Source of the DNA: Gammaproteobacteria bacterium
GTDB lineage: Bacteria; Pseudomonadota; Gammaproteobacteria; Thiohalospirales; Thiohalospiraceae
NCBI GenBank assembly: GCA_015491735.1
Contig: WFVH01000023.1
Span: 21,297-85,296, forward strand
Direction of reading: 5' to 3'
DNA: 64,000 nt
Shown here: positions 7,806 to 19,703 of the stretch, one piece after another
Numbering within the stretch: position 1 is the stretch's first letter
How the letters are laid out: every line of letters begins with the position of its first letter
Notes under the pieces: model-generated
What the model saw: the letters and a program-made list of their open reading frames with translations, nothing else
Told to the model about the DNA's origin: nothing
Database searches by the model: none
Position numbers and translations under genes: made by a program

Positions 7806-10265
7806 TCAAAATCTTGCGTAAACATTTATGAATCCACGGGTGGTATATTGCTGCTCGCCGTCATAGACGGGACGAGTCCGGCTGATGCCATAACTCAAAC
7901 CAAGCCGGCGGCTAAAACTCCAATGGTGTTCATAACCCACCCGCCATGTTGGCCTGGTATCAAAACCTTGCTGGGCGGTTGCACCCACGCCAACAAGCAG
8001 GCGTTGATGCAGGGACTTTTCATACCGGCGCCAGGTCTGCCACTGATTGTTCAGCGCCAACTCCATGCTGGTCTGCCCGGCGGGATTGAAGTAGGCCGCA
8101 CCCCGTTTACTGTTGGTTTGGCGATACGCAGTCAATTCGCCATCCAGTTGATAACGCAACCCTGTGAACAGACGCTGGCGCCCGAACGCTGTCAGAATAT
8201 TGCGGCGGTTTCCATCATCGAAGCCCATACGGCGAGCCGATAGCCCAACGCTGCGGCTCTCATGGAAACGATATTCCGTACCCATCTCGAACGACCAGGC
8301 CTCGACCCCGGAAAGTTCGGCCTGCAAAGGGGTCTCCAAGCTGAAACTGTCCAGGGCCAGCCGACCCTTCCAGTGGTCAGAAAACGACCAGTCGCCAAAA
8401 AAGGAAAGAGCCGCCGATCCATCTCCATCGCTGATGCTACCGCGGAGGACCACATCCCGGCCGCGATAGTCCAGTCCGGCCGCTATTCGATTCCGGCTGG
8501 CTGTCTGTCCAAAAAAATCCGCTTCGCTATGAGACAGGAACAAAAAAGGGCGCAGTCCCGGCTGATAAGGCTTGTCATAGTAATATCCCTCAACCGCCAG
8601 TTCGCTGCTCCCCTGGTAAAGAGCAGAACTGGATCGGCCTGCGTTTACTCCAAGCCACACTTCCCGCATGTCACGAACGCCAACATCCCGAGCCAGTTCC
8701 TGCACATGGGGGTCATCACGATGGTGCAACAGCAGGGAGTCCAGTATTGCATCGGTTTCAACCACCTCTCCCCGTGTATAGGCCACGCGACCAACACCGG
8801 TACGGGCACCCGGGTTTTCCGGATCCCGGGCCAATACAATCCGATATTCACTCAAAGCCTGCCGTGGCCACCCCCGCCACAAAGCAACACCGGCAAATGC
8901 GTTTCTAACATCCGGATCGGCAGGTGCCTGCATGAGCAGCGAACGAAGTTCGCGCTCGGCATTTTCGAGTTTTCCAACATACGCCCGCGCTTGGGCGGCA
9001 ACGGTTCGGGCGTACAGCTTGTCGGCGCTCCAGTCCCAGTCATTTCCACCTGGCCGCCACGTCCGGTCTGGCAACGAGGCCGCCAGTTGATCGATGTGGG
9101 CAAGCGAACGCTCATACTGCCCGGATTCCAGGTATGCATAGTACAGCGCATATTGAGCATCCAGATCACCGGGATACCCCTTTACTGCCTTTTCCAGCAA
9201 CAAAACAGCCTGCTCCGGCTGGCGCAGAGAAAGATAGGCCTCCCCGGCAGCCGCCAAAACATAGGGCGGAAACTGTTTGACTCCGTCACCGGTCAGCTGC
9301 TCGTACAGCATCACCGCCTCACGCATGAAGCGCCGGTTCCGGTAGGCATTGACAAGCTCAAAGCGATTGCGAAGCGCGGCTACTCCCGTTTTATCTTTCA
9401 TTTGCTGATAACGGCTCCGCAGTAACGCGATGGCCTTGTCCGTATCCTGATGCCGGTCAGCAGGATTCACTGTCGGAAGCCGCCCCCAGCGAACAACCGT
9501 CGCCGCATAATTTCCAGCTATCATCTCCCGCTCTTTCGCAGTAAACAATCCGCTCTCTCTTTGCAGCAGCCGCACCGCTTCATCGGTCGCCCCCAGACGC
9601 ATCAGGTTCAGAATCCTGCCCCGACGGGCCGCCCGGTGAGCAGGATCTCTCCTCAGCACGCGGTCATAGAGACCGATGGCCCCAGCAAAATCCCTGTCCA
9701 TTTCTTTCACATAGGCGAACGCCTCAAGCAACTCGATGGAACCGGGCTCGGACTTCAACAGAACTTTCATCTGATCTTCGGCATCGGCCGCATAGCCAGC
9801 CTCCGCCAGACTCAGCGCCAGGCCAAGACGGGCCTGCCGCTTTTCTTTACCTCGCTTCAGGGCAATGCGATAGACCTCGATCGCCAGCTCCGGCTGTTGC
9901 CGGTTACGCGCCGACTTGCCGATTGCCATCAGAACATATCCTGGCGCCTGCTTGAGATTGATGCCTGGCAACTGCGCCAACACTTCCACATCACGTCCCG
10001 CCCAGGCAAGCACGCTGATATAGTCATGTCGAAAGCGTCTCTGTGAGGGGTAAGCCGCGACCAGCGCCGACAAACGTTGCAGTGCCGGTTCATACTGCCC
10101 TCGACGGGCCAATGCTACCGCCGCACGATGCTCCACCGACGGGGTATCCTGCAACGGTGGGCCAGAAGCAGAGGCAACCGGCACGGTATTGCAAAAAAAG
10201 AACCCGGCAACGATAGCGAGAATAGTGATCCGGTCGTTCATCAATAAATAGCCATGAAGATTCAA
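7806..10265 (-). CDS. pgaA: PgaA, outer-membrane PNAG export porin with TPR domain
   Basis: 819 residues, close to the E. coli protein (about 807). A signal peptide is followed by ~500 residues of helical tetratricopeptide-like repeats in the periplasm (for example RRGQYEPALQRL, LRQPEQAVLLLEKAV) and a ~300-residue C-terminal beta-rich domain ending in aromatic FINVYARF, a typical outer-membrane barrel terminus. The start is uncertain: a TTG at 10265 gives this length, and an ATG at 10241 just before the signal peptide is equally possible. It is first in the pgaABCD operon. Three GGA triplets lie just upstream (see 10275-10292). Confidence 0.92.
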   Translation of the reverse strand: MNLHGYLLMNDRITILAIVAGFFFCNTVPVASASGPPLQDTPSVEHRAAVALARRGQYEPALQRLSALVAAYPSQRRFRHDYISVLAWAGRDVEVLAQLPGINLKQAPGYVLMAIGKSARNRQQPELAIEVYRIALKRGKEKRQARLGLALSLAEAGYAADAEDQMKVLLKSEPGSIELLEAFAYVKEMDRDFAGAIGLYDRVLRRDPAHRAARRGRILNLMRLGATDEAVRLLQRESGLFTAKEREMIAGNYAATVVRWGRLPTVNPADRHQDTDKAIALLRSRYQQMKDKTGVAALRNRFELVNAYRNRRFMREAVMLYEQLTGDGVKQFPPYVLAAAGEAYLSLRQPEQAVLLLEKAVKGYPGDLDAQYALYYAYLESGQYERSLAHIDQLAASLPDRTWRPGGNDWDWSADKLYARTVAAQARAYVGKLENAERELRSLLMQAPADPDVRNAFAGVALWRGWPRQALSEYRIVLARDPENPGARTGVGRVAYTRGEVVETDAILDSLLLHHRDDPHVQELARDVGVRDMREVWLGVNAGRSSSALYQGSSELAVEGYYYDKPYQPGLRPFLFLSHSEADFFGQTASRNRIAAGLDYRGRDVVLRGSISDGDGSAALSFFGDWSFSDHWKGRLALDSFSLETPLQAELSGVEAWSFEMGTEYRFHESRSVGLSARRMGFDDGNRRNILTAFGRQRLFTGLRYQLDGELTAYRQTNSKRGAAYFNPAGQTSMELALNNQWQTWRRYEKSLHQRLLVGVGATAQQGFDTRPTWRVGYEHHWSFSRRLGLSYGISRTRPVYDGEQQYTTRGFINVYARF

Positions 10266-10274
10266 GAAAAAATT

Positions 10275-10292
10275 TCCACTTTATCCATTTCC
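10275..10292 (-). promoter_or_regulatory. Possible CsrA/RsmA-binding leader of pgaA
   Basis: On the minus strand the last 30 bases before the pgaA start contain three GGA triplets, at 10290-10292, 10284-10286 and 10275-10277, in the context CTGGAAATGGATAAAGTGGA. GGA repeats near the ribosome site are the recognition core of CsrA/RsmA, and E. coli pgaA is a classic CsrA target with several such sites. No other strong ribosome site is visible. The motif is short, so this is an inference by analogy. Confidence 0.35.
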
Positions 10293-11075
10293 AGCAAGTT
10301 CATTACATAATAAATTTATGTTTTTCCCCGTTGCCTTCTGTCCTTTCTTGTTAACACGCCAGCCGCAACGAATTGGTTCCTTTTTTTCAAAAAACAGTTG
10401 AATACAGTGTGTTTGACCTTGTTAAGTAATAGCCAGCCCCAAGGCGTGCTGGCGCCGGCAGACAAGATCTCCTGTCAAAGCACCACAGCACCGCAAAAGA
10501 CCGCCTAATCGCAGGCCCAACGATGTTGTCGCATCCTCTCTCAATCAACGGATATTTATTAACCCGGCAACACTGCAGCTTGTATTCAGCTGGCGCGTGA
10601 CGCCTTGATCTGGAGAGCGCTTGAAGTCCTGAACACCAATCCACAGGGTTGCCGGGTTAACAAAAACAAATGATCTAAACCAGCATTCGGAACAGAGAGA
10701 AAACAGGGGAAAACCGCCCGGATTTAACGAGGGGGAGAGTATAAATCGTTTTCAAAAAAAGAAAAGAGAGCTGGCTCACAGTTCCCCACGACGAACCGCC
10801 AGGCAAAAAATACATTCTCAGTGTATCTGGCAAGAGAATCGGCCGACAAAACAAGAACCTGAGGCAACAGGTTGGAATTTTCAGCTTGCAGGAAAAAGAA
10901 GAAGCGAGATTTATGCAGCCAATTTTATTGTTGAAAAATGACAGTTATTTTTCTTTTCAACAGACGGCTTCGGGGAGAACAAAAGAAATGCACTATATGT
11001 GAAATTTATATGATTATTAATTTATTTGTTCGGATTCGTTGTTGACGGTTCAGCGACTGCAACACAAATTTCATG
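10293..11075. other. Non-coding AT-rich regulatory region upstream of pgaA
   Basis: About 780 bp without a convincing gene, between the divergently placed pgaA start and the purA 3' end. It contains AT-rich tracts (10300-10330, 10900-11040), the family-2 palindrome at 10559-10660 and little else recognisable. A short minus-strand reading frame at 10387-10644 lies largely over the palindrome and is probably not a gene. The pga promoter must lie here, but no single -35/-10 pair stands out. Confidence 0.6.
10559..10660. repeat. Family-2 element, two-ended, 102 bp
   Basis: It starts TTAACCCGGCAAC and ends GTTGCCGGGTTAA, a 13-bp perfect terminal inverted repeat. The inside shares only short words (GTATTCAG / CTGAACAC) with the copy at 1102-1262 and is a weaker stem. 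It lies in the pga upstream region. Confidence 0.8.
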
Positions 11076-11193
11076 GTAGCCATTCCGCAGGGTATGAAAC
11101 AAGCCGGTTACTGTTCAAATTGCCCCTGAAATCCGCCATTTCTGCGATGAACGCCTTGAACTGACGGATTTCAGGGGCGAGCTGAATCGTTAC
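11076..11193 (-). mobile_element. GTAA-ended MITE, copy A (118 bp)
   Basis: A diverged copy of the family-1 element seen in full at 20481 and 34381, in the opposite orientation. The end GTAGCCATTCCGC corresponds to GTAACTATTCAGC in the other copies; the far end is GCTGAATCGTTAC. The internal block GCCCCTGAAATCCGCC...TTCAGGGGCGA is present. Flanks ATTTCATG and GTTTCATT match at 6 of 8 positions, a decayed 8-bp target duplication. The right flank contains the purA stop codon, so the element sits directly against that gene's 3' end. Confidence 0.75.
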
Positions 11194-11196
11194 GTT

Positions 11197-13693
<2,497 letters not shown>

Positions 13694-13703
13694 AGTCAAA
13701 CAG

Positions 13704-13892
13704 TCAGTTCTTGATCAAGAAAACCAGCCCCAGACCCAGCAGCATGCTGAGCAAGCCTCCGATACGTAACATGCGATCTTCCAGGTTCGCCATCTGCATC
13801 ACGGCGCGGCGATACCCCCGCGGATTGACGAACGGCAGAATCCCTTCGATAACCAGCACCAGGGCTGCCGCCGTCAACAGATCATGCCACAT
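13704..13892 (-). CDS. DUF2065 (YjeT-like) small membrane protein
   Basis: 62 residues with two hydrophobic segments (about 3-20 and 43-60) and the conserved LVIEGILPFVNPRGYRR loop of the DUF2065/YjeT family. Function is unknown; the gene is regularly found between hflC and purA/hisZ, as here. Probably an inner-membrane protein. Confidence 0.85.
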   Translation of the reverse strand: MWHDLLTAAALVLVIEGILPFVNPRGYRRAVMQMANLEDRMLRIGGLLSMLLGLGLVFLIKN

Positions 13893-13907
13893 TCAAATGT
13901 ATCCTGC

Positions 13908-14801
13908 TCACTCGGAAGCACTGTCTTTCCGGATCTCGCCCCGGGCATCTTTGAAGTACCGGAAAAAATCCGAATCCGGCTTGACAATCAGAACATCCTC
14001 TTTGCTCCGGAATGTATTTCGATAAGCATCCATACTGTGATAGAACGAGTAAAACTCCGGATCCTTTTCATAGGCTCTGGCATAAATCTCCGCAGCCTTG
14101 GCATCACCTTCACCCCGAATACGCTCTGACTCGCTATATGCCTCGGCAAGGATCACTGTACGCTGGCGATCCGCGTCGGCGCGGATGCGTTCCGCTGCTT
14201 CCGCCCCCCGGGAGCGCAACTCCTTGGCTACCCGCGTCCGTTCGGCGCGCATCCGTTGATAGACTGAATTGCTGACTTCCGGAGGCAGATCGATACGCTT
14301 GATACGCACGTCAACAACCTCAACACCAAAAACCCTTGCATGACGATTGGCCGTCTCCTGCACCAAATCCATTATCTTGGCCCGCTCGCCGGAGACCACC
14401 TCTTGAATCGTCCGTTTGGCAAATTCAGCCAGCATGCCATCGTTAATGATGCGGGACAGCCGCTGCAAAGCCTGACTCTCCTGCCCGCCCACAGCGGTGT
14501 AGTATCGGCGTACATCGCTGATACGCCACTCCACAAAATAGTCGACATTGACGTTCTTCTTCTCACTGGTGAGAAAAAACTCCGGTCGTGCATCCAGTGG
14601 CAATATCCGCCGATCAAACTTGCGTACGTTATTGATCAGCGGCATTTTCATATGCAGGCCAGGCTCGTAGTCCGAGCGGGTGATCTCTCCCAACCGGAAC
14701 AGAATGGCATATTCGCGCTCATCCACGGTAAACAGGGACATCGACAGCAATATCCCCGCCCCCAACAGGACAACCAGCGAAACTGTCTTGTAGGTACCCA
14801 T
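13908..14801 (-). CDS. hflC: HflC, FtsH protease modulator (SPFH family)
   Basis: 297 residues. One N-terminal membrane segment (about 5-25), a band-7/SPFH domain and a charged coiled-coil region (about 175-250, AERIRADADRQRTVI). With HflK it forms a large periplasmic-facing cage around the membrane protease FtsH and limits its access to substrates. It overlaps hflK by one base (TGATG), so translation is coupled. Confidence 0.95.
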   Translation of the reverse strand: MGTYKTVSLVVLLGAGILLSMSLFTVDEREYAILFRLGEITRSDYEPGLHMKMPLINNVRKFDRRILPLDARPEFFLTSEKKNVNVDYFVEWRISDVRRYYTAVGGQESQALQRLSRIINDGMLAEFAKRTIQEVVSGERAKIMDLVQETANRHARVFGVEVVDVRIKRIDLPPEVSNSVYQRMRAERTRVAKELRSRGAEAAERIRADADRQRTVILAEAYSESERIRGEGDAKAAEIYARAYEKDPEFYSFYHSMDAYRNTFRSKEDVLIVKPDSDFFRYFKDARGEIRKDSASE

Positions 14802-15982
14802 CAGCGCACCTCCCTGCTGCGTAAGTTATCTCGCATACGTTTGGTTTTCTCTTTGGTGGCAGAAGCGGGGGCCGACAACAACGGAGGCTGCGGCAGCGCC
14901 AACTCACCTCCGTTGAAACCGGAGACCGGCAGCGGCCGTTTCATCATCTGATCCAGTGGCAGATAGAGCAGATTATTGCCACCATCCACATCTATCATCA
15001 GGGTGGTGCTGCGCCCCATGACGGACTCTATCGCATCGATGTAGAGACGCTTGCGCGTAACCTCTGGAGATTTTTCGTACTCAGCCAGCACACTCTCGAA
15101 CCTGCTTGCTTCACCTTGCGCATCGGCAATGACCTTTGCCTTATAGGCATTCGCCTCCTCGATACGCCGCGCCGCAGCACCCCGCGCCCTGGGCAGGATA
15201 TCGTTGGAGTAGGCTTCAGCTTCATTTTTCAGGCGCTGCTCGTCTTCCCGCGCCTTGACTGCATCGGCGAAAGCATCCTGAACCTGTTCGGGCGCTTGCG
15301 CTTTCTGCATGTTGACGCTGGTCAACTCCAGCCCAACCTGGTAGTGATCCAGTATCTGCTGCAACAGCGTCATCGTACTGGCGGCGATTTCGGTTCGTCC
15401 GGTAGTAATCACCTTGTCGAGCGTGCTTTTCCCAACCACTTCACGAATGGCGCTTTCCGCCGCCTGGCGCAGAACGACATCGGGATCGCGAACATTGAAC
15501 AGATAGTTCCGGGCATCCTTGACCTTATATTGCAGGGAAAATTTCAACTCAATGATATTTTCATCCTGGGTCAGCATTACCGACTCCCCGGTTTCGCCAA
15601 AGCCCAGCTCGACACTGCGGATCTGATCGACATTGATCTTTTCGACTTTTTGAATAAAACGGGCATGCCAGTGCGGACCCGGGCCGGTAATATCCTTGAA
15701 GGCGCCGAACTGGGTAACGATACCCCGCCGCCCCTCGTCGACGATGTAGATTCCTGACAACGCCCAGATTACCAGCAGCACCGCAATGACGATGCCGATA
15801 CCCATTGGACCTGCCTGAGGGAGTCCGCCTTCTCCACCACCGCCTCCGCCGCGCCCCCCGAAAAGGCCGCCGAACTTTTCCTGCAGTTTCTTCAACATTT
15901 CATCGAGGTCGGGTGGACCCTGTTCGCTTCCACCTCCCCAAGGATCTTTTCCCTTGGAACCTCCTGGTTCATTCCAGGCCAT
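14801..15982 (-). CDS. hflK: HflK, FtsH protease modulator (SPFH family)
   Basis: 393 residues. A glycine-rich, proline-containing N-terminal region (GGLFGGRGGGGGG, about 38-52) precedes one membrane segment (about 60-80), the SPFH domain and a coiled coil. This layout is typical of HflK, the partner of HflC. It follows hflX by 22 bp. Confidence 0.95.
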   Translation of the reverse strand: MAWNEPGGSKGKDPWGGGSEQGPPDLDEMLKKLQEKFGGLFGGRGGGGGGEGGLPQAGPMGIGIVIAVLLVIWALSGIYIVDEGRRGIVTQFGAFKDITGPGPHWHARFIQKVEKINVDQIRSVELGFGETGESVMLTQDENIIELKFSLQYKVKDARNYLFNVRDPDVVLRQAAESAIREVVGKSTLDKVITTGRTEIAASTMTLLQQILDHYQVGLELTSVNMQKAQAPEQVQDAFADAVKAREDEQRLKNEAEAYSNDILPRARGAAARRIEEANAYKAKVIADAQGEASRFESVLAEYEKSPEVTRKRLYIDAIESVMGRSTTLMIDVDGGNNLLYLPLDQMMKRPLPVSGFNGGELALPQPPLLSAPASATKEKTKRMRDNLRSREVR

Positions 15983-16004
15983 TTATAGACTCCGCTCGTT
16001 TTGG

Positions 16005-17342
16005 TTAATGTAATAAACGCCGATCCCCGCAAACCTCAATCGCTGGCGAAGAGGTGTCGGTAACAACTTCCACGTTTTCAAAACCCTTCTGCCGCGTCAA
16101 CAGCTCCCGATGCCTTGCATCCACCCGGATCATCAGTAGCCAGGCTCCGGTGTTTTCGATCTTTTCATCTATAACGGATCGCCACTCATAGAGCAGGGCC
16201 CGCAACCGGCCTTCTGTTGGAGGAATACGCAACCCCAACTCCGTCTGTGCCGTAGCCAGCCGTTTTGCAATGGCCGCGCGGAGCAATTGCATCCCTTCGC
16301 CGCTAACCGCCGACAACCAGACACGCCGCACCTGTCCGCACTCATCATGTTCACTGCGCGGCGTCACATTATCCAGCAAATCGATTTTATTATAAACCTC
16401 AATCCGGGGCACCTTTTCGGCTCCTATCTCTTTCAGCACCAGCTCAACCTGTTCCATCTTTTCGTGGCGCTCGGGATCGTTCGCGTCAACAATGTGCAGT
16501 AATAACTGCGCATCCCGGCTCTCCTGCAGGGTGGAGCGGAATGCAGCGACCAGATCGTGAGGCAGATGACGAATAAAGCCGACGGTATCCGCCAACACCA
16601 CGGAGCGGTTATCCGGCAACTCAAGCTGTCTGAGCGTCGGATCCAGTGTGGCGAACAGCTGATCGGCTGCATACACTCCGGCGCGGGTAAGCCGATTGAA
16701 CAGTGTGGATTTGCCGGCATTGGTATAACCCACCACGGACACTGTAGCAACTTCCGCACGGTGCCGGGAGCGGCGCCCTTGCTCCCGCTGGTGATCAACC
16801 TTTTTCAGGCGGCGGGTGAGATGTTTGATCCGCTCTCCCAAGAGGCGGCGGTCGGTTTCGAGTTGCGTCTCTCCCGGACCCCGGAGGCCGATCCCTCCCT
16901 TTTGCCGCTCGAGATGGGTCCAACCGCGCACCAGACGGGTGGACATGTGCCGCAACTGGGCCAGCTCCACCTGCAGCTTGCCTTCATGGGTGCGGGCGCG
17001 CTGGGCAAAAATATCCAGAATCAGGCTGGTGCGGTCCAGAACCCGGCACTTTAGCAGCCGTTCCAGATTACGCTCCTGGGCCGGTGACAGGGCATGATTG
17101 AACAGCACCAGGTCGATCCGGCCATCCGACTCCAGCAACAGCCGAATCTCTTCGGCCTTACCGGTACCAATAAAGTATTTGGGATCAGGGACGCGCCGCC
17201 CCCCCCTGACGACAGTAACCGGAACAGCCCCGGAAGCCTCGACAAGCTCCCTGAACTCATCGAGACCTTCCCGCTGTTTTTCATCCGGAAAATCGAGATG
17301 AACCAGAACCGCACGTTCACCCCCCTGGGGACGCTCAAACAA
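16005..17342 (-). CDS. hflX: Ribosome-associated GTPase HflX
   Basis: 445 residues, probably starting at a TTG (17342) with a GAGGTGG ribosome site 8 bases before it. The N-terminal HflX domain and glycine-rich linker (GLRGPGETQLE) precede a TrmE-Era-type GTPase domain with GYTNAGKST (G1), DTVGFIRHLP (G3) and NKIDLL (G4). HflX splits stalled 70S ribosomes under stress. It lies 11 bp after hfq in the conserved hfq-hflX-hflK-hflC series. Confidence 0.95.
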   Translation of the reverse strand: MFERPQGGERAVLVHLDFPDEKQREGLDEFRELVEASGAVPVTVVRGGRRVPDPKYFIGTGKAEEIRLLLESDGRIDLVLFNHALSPAQERNLERLLKCRVLDRTSLILDIFAQRARTHEGKLQVELAQLRHMSTRLVRGWTHLERQKGGIGLRGPGETQLETDRRLLGERIKHLTRRLKKVDHQREQGRRSRHRAEVATVSVVGYTNAGKSTLFNRLTRAGVYAADQLFATLDPTLRQLELPDNRSVVLADTVGFIRHLPHDLVAAFRSTLQESRDAQLLLHIVDANDPERHEKMEQVELVLKEIGAEKVPRIEVYNKIDLLDNVTPRSEHDECGQVRRVWLSAVSGEGMQLLRAAIAKRLATAQTELGLRIPPTEGRLRALLYEWRSVIDEKIENTGAWLLMIRVDARHRELLTRQKGFENVEVVTDTSSPAIEVCGDRRLLH

Positions 17343-17353
17343 ACGATGCCACC

Positions 17354-17611
17354 TCAGGTGTTACCTGGCATTGCACTCCCTTCTTCAGAAGGCACGACCG
17401 GCAACCGAACGTTCCTCGCAGGAACAACGGTCGAAATTGCATGCTTGTATACCATTTGATTGACCGTGTTTTTCAGCAACACGACGAATTGGTCGAAAGA
17501 TTCGATTTGCCCCTGAAGCTTGATACCGTTGACCAGGTAAATAGAGACGGGCACCCGCTCCTTGCGCAGGGCATTCAAATAAGGATCTTGTAATGCTTGG
17601 CCTTTAGCCAT
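17354..17611 (-). CDS. hfq: RNA chaperone Hfq
   Basis: 85 residues from ATG 17611 with an AAGGAG ribosome site; the longer upstream frame has no site. Sm1 ([20 protein letters not shown]) and Sm2 ([11 protein letters not shown]) motifs are intact. Hfq hexamers pair small RNAs with messages. The acidic C-terminal tail is short. In this window it could bear on pga expression, which is small-RNA controlled in E. coli, but that is only analogy. Confidence 0.97.
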   Translation of the reverse strand: MAKGQALQDPYLNALRKERVPVSIYLVNGIKLQGQIESFDQFVVLLKNTVNQMVYKHAISTVVPARNVRLPVVPSEEGSAMPGNT

Positions 17612-17692
17612 GCGAATACTCCTTTTTGTTATATAGTGTTCAAAAAAGCCAACCACCAAATAGCACTTCCGGTCGCTTTCGACTGTCCCTGT

Positions 17693-18661
17693 CTACCAGC
17701 GAGTATAGCATACCCGATTTCTCCGAATGGTGTTGGCCGTCAATAACTTCAATAACTGTGGATAAATGTCACCGCTCCCGGCATCCAGCCACTGAGCATC
17801 CTTCTCTGCGCGAAGCCAGGTCAACTGCCGCCTGGCCAATCGACGAGTAGCAACGATAGCACGTTCCACCATGGTCTGGTAATCATATTCACCTTCCAGA
17901 TAAGCTCTCGCTTGCCGGTATCCGACAGCGCGCATGGCAGGAAGTTCTGCATGAATATCACTGCGCCGGAAAAGTTGCTCTACCTCATCGATAAACCCCT
18001 TGTCGAGCATCAATTGAAAGCGCTTCTCGATCCGCCGATGCAACTCCTCCCGCCGTATCGGGGCGACAACAGCTTTTATTACCCGGTAAGGAAAAACCCT
18101 GTTTCGCCGGGCGCGAAAATGTTCACTCATACCCCGCCCGGTTAAATAGTATATCTCCAGAGCGCGCTGAATCCGCTGGGGATCATTGGGATGAATGCGC
18201 CTGGCCGCCTCTGCATCAACCTGAGCCAGCCGTGCATGCAGGGTCGCCCACCCAAAGCGCTCCGCTTTAGCCTCCAGTTCCAGCCTCAGTACCGGATCGG
18301 CAGCCGGCAACTCCGAAATCCCATACTGCAGGGTTCGGAAATATAACATGGTCCCCCCCACCAGCAAGGGGATCTTACCAGCAGAATTGACTTTTATCAT
18401 CTCTCTGATGGCGTCTTCCCGGAAGCGCGCTGCAGAATAGGGATCAACGGGATCACAAATGTCGATAAGCCGATGAGGGATTCTTTTCAGAATCTCGTTA
18501 GACGGCTTGGCAGTACCGATATCCATACCCCGATAGACCATTGCCGAGTCCACACTGATAATTTCACAAGGGAGATCGTTGACCAGCCGCAGCGCCAGAT
18601 CCGATTTGCCAGAAGCCGTTGGCCCCATAAGGAATAGAGCAGGAGGTAGTGATTCGGCCAC
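17693..18661 (-). CDS. miaA: tRNA dimethylallyltransferase
   Basis: 322 residues. MiaA adds a dimethylallyl group to A37 of tRNAs reading U-starting codons. The P-loop GPTASGKS (about residues 13-20), the DSAMVYRGMDIGTAKP segment and the downstream YRVIKAVVAP region are all present. The GTG start at 18661 directly follows the truA stop (TAA then GTG, no spacer). The usual upstream neighbour mutL is replaced by truA here. Confidence 0.95.
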   Translation of the reverse strand: MAESLPPALFLMGPTASGKSDLALRLVNDLPCEIISVDSAMVYRGMDIGTAKPSNEILKRIPHRLIDICDPVDPYSAARFREDAIREMIKVNSAGKIPLLVGGTMLYFRTLQYGISELPAADPVLRLELEAKAERFGWATLHARLAQVDAEAARRIHPNDPQRIQRALEIYYLTGRGMSEHFRARRNRVFPYRVIKAVVAPIRREELHRRIEKRFQLMLDKGFIDEVEQLFRRSDIHAELPAMRAVGYRQARAYLEGEYDYQTMVERAIVATRRLARRQLTWLRAEKDAQWLDAGSGDIYPQLLKLLTANTIRRNRVCYTRW

Positions 18662-19438
18662 TTATAGCTGTACAAACGCTGGCCGGGAGGGAATGCCAAA
18701 CTGATCCGGATAGAGAACGTGAGTAAGATACAGGCCGTAAGGTACCGCAGTCACCCCACCCTGTTTGCGATCCCGCGCCTCCAGGATTTCATGCGCCCAA
18801 ACGGGAGGCCGTTCCCCCGAACCGATGGTCATCAGCACGCCTGCGATGTTACGCACCATATGATGCAGAAAACCGTTTGCCTCAATATCGATACTTATCA
18901 TCTCTCCCTGCCGGCTTATATTCAAGGAGTGAATGGTTCGCACCGGGTTGCTGGCCTGGCAGGCAACCGCTCGATAGGCATTAAAATCATGCTCTCCCAT
19001 CAAGTAGCCAGCAGCCTCCGACATCAGCCGCTCATCCAGTGGCCGATAGGCCCAGGCTACCCGCCTGGCCAGAAAAGTGGGGCGGACGGCACGATTGAAT
19101 ATCAAATACCGGTAACGGCGCCGCCGGGCAGTAAAACGGGCGTGGAAAACGCCGGATACCGGCTTTGCCCATCGAATCACGACATCTTTTGGCAGATTGG
19201 CGTTGGCGCCAAAAACCCAGGAACGCTCGCTTCGTTGTGCCCTGGTATCGAAGTGAACAACCTGGCCGGTCGCATGGACACCGGTATCCGTACGGCCTGC
19301 GCAAACAATCCTCACCGGATGATTGGCCACTTTGGCCAGGGCGTGCTCCACTACACCCTGGACAGTTTTTTGCTGCGGCTGCTTCTGCCAACCGGAGTAA
19401 CCGCAACCACAATATTCAACACCCAACGCTATCCGCAT
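18662..19438 (-). CDS. truA: tRNA pseudouridine(38-40) synthase TruA
   Basis: 258 residues. The catalytic aspartate is in the segment CAGRTDTGVHATGQVVHF (about 46-63), and RRRRYRYLI and HMVRNIAGVL are also conserved. TruA modifies U38-U40 of many tRNAs. Its stop abuts the miaA GTG. Upstream on the same strand come a repeat end, a predicted membrane protein and fimV, in the order leuCDB-asd-fimV-truA familiar from pseudomonads, but trpF does not follow. Confidence 0.96.
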   Translation of the reverse strand: MRIALGVEYCGCGYSGWQKQPQQKTVQGVVEHALAKVANHPVRIVCAGRTDTGVHATGQVVHFDTRAQRSERSWVFGANANLPKDVVIRWAKPVSGVFHARFTARRRRYRYLIFNRAVRPTFLARRVAWAYRPLDERLMSEAAGYLMGEHDFNAYRAVACQASNPVRTIHSLNISRQGEMISIDIEANGFLHHMVRNIAGVLMTIGSGERPPVWAHEILEARDRKQGGVTAVPYGLYLTHVLYPDQFGIPSRPAFVQL

Positions 19439-19530
19439 ATCGATAAAATTCAGCGGCGCGCTTTTTGCTCCCGCTGGAACGCCACTTTAGCCATTAAATC
19501 CTGAAATCCCCGGAGATGTTACCGGATGCT

Positions 19531-19555
19531 GTTAACCCGGGAACCCAGTATATCG
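19531..19555. repeat. Single end of family-2 repeat upstream of truA
   Basis: GTTAACCCGGGAACCCAGTA and the following TATCG match, read in reverse, the conserved right end of the 48168-48325 copy (GATATAT..ATGTTGCCGGGTTAA). The rest of the gap to 19703 is GC-rich with several hexamer repeats but no clear second end, although GTTAAC recurs at 19701-19706. Probably a decayed copy. Confidence 0.5.
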
Positions 19556-19703
19556 GATTAACGGCGGTTGAAGAGACACGGGTGGGTGCGAGACAAGGCA
19601 AAAGCGGCAAAAAAACGCGGCGCACATGACGGCGCATGCGCATTTTGGGCCGCATGGAGTTAACGCAGAATTGTGGCGCATGAGTCTTTTTCAACAGCCT
19701 GTG

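Noticed and set aside
10387..10644. Minus-strand reading frame of 85 codons upstream of pgaA
   Set aside because: It runs through the family-2 palindrome, has no ribosome site and no family features.
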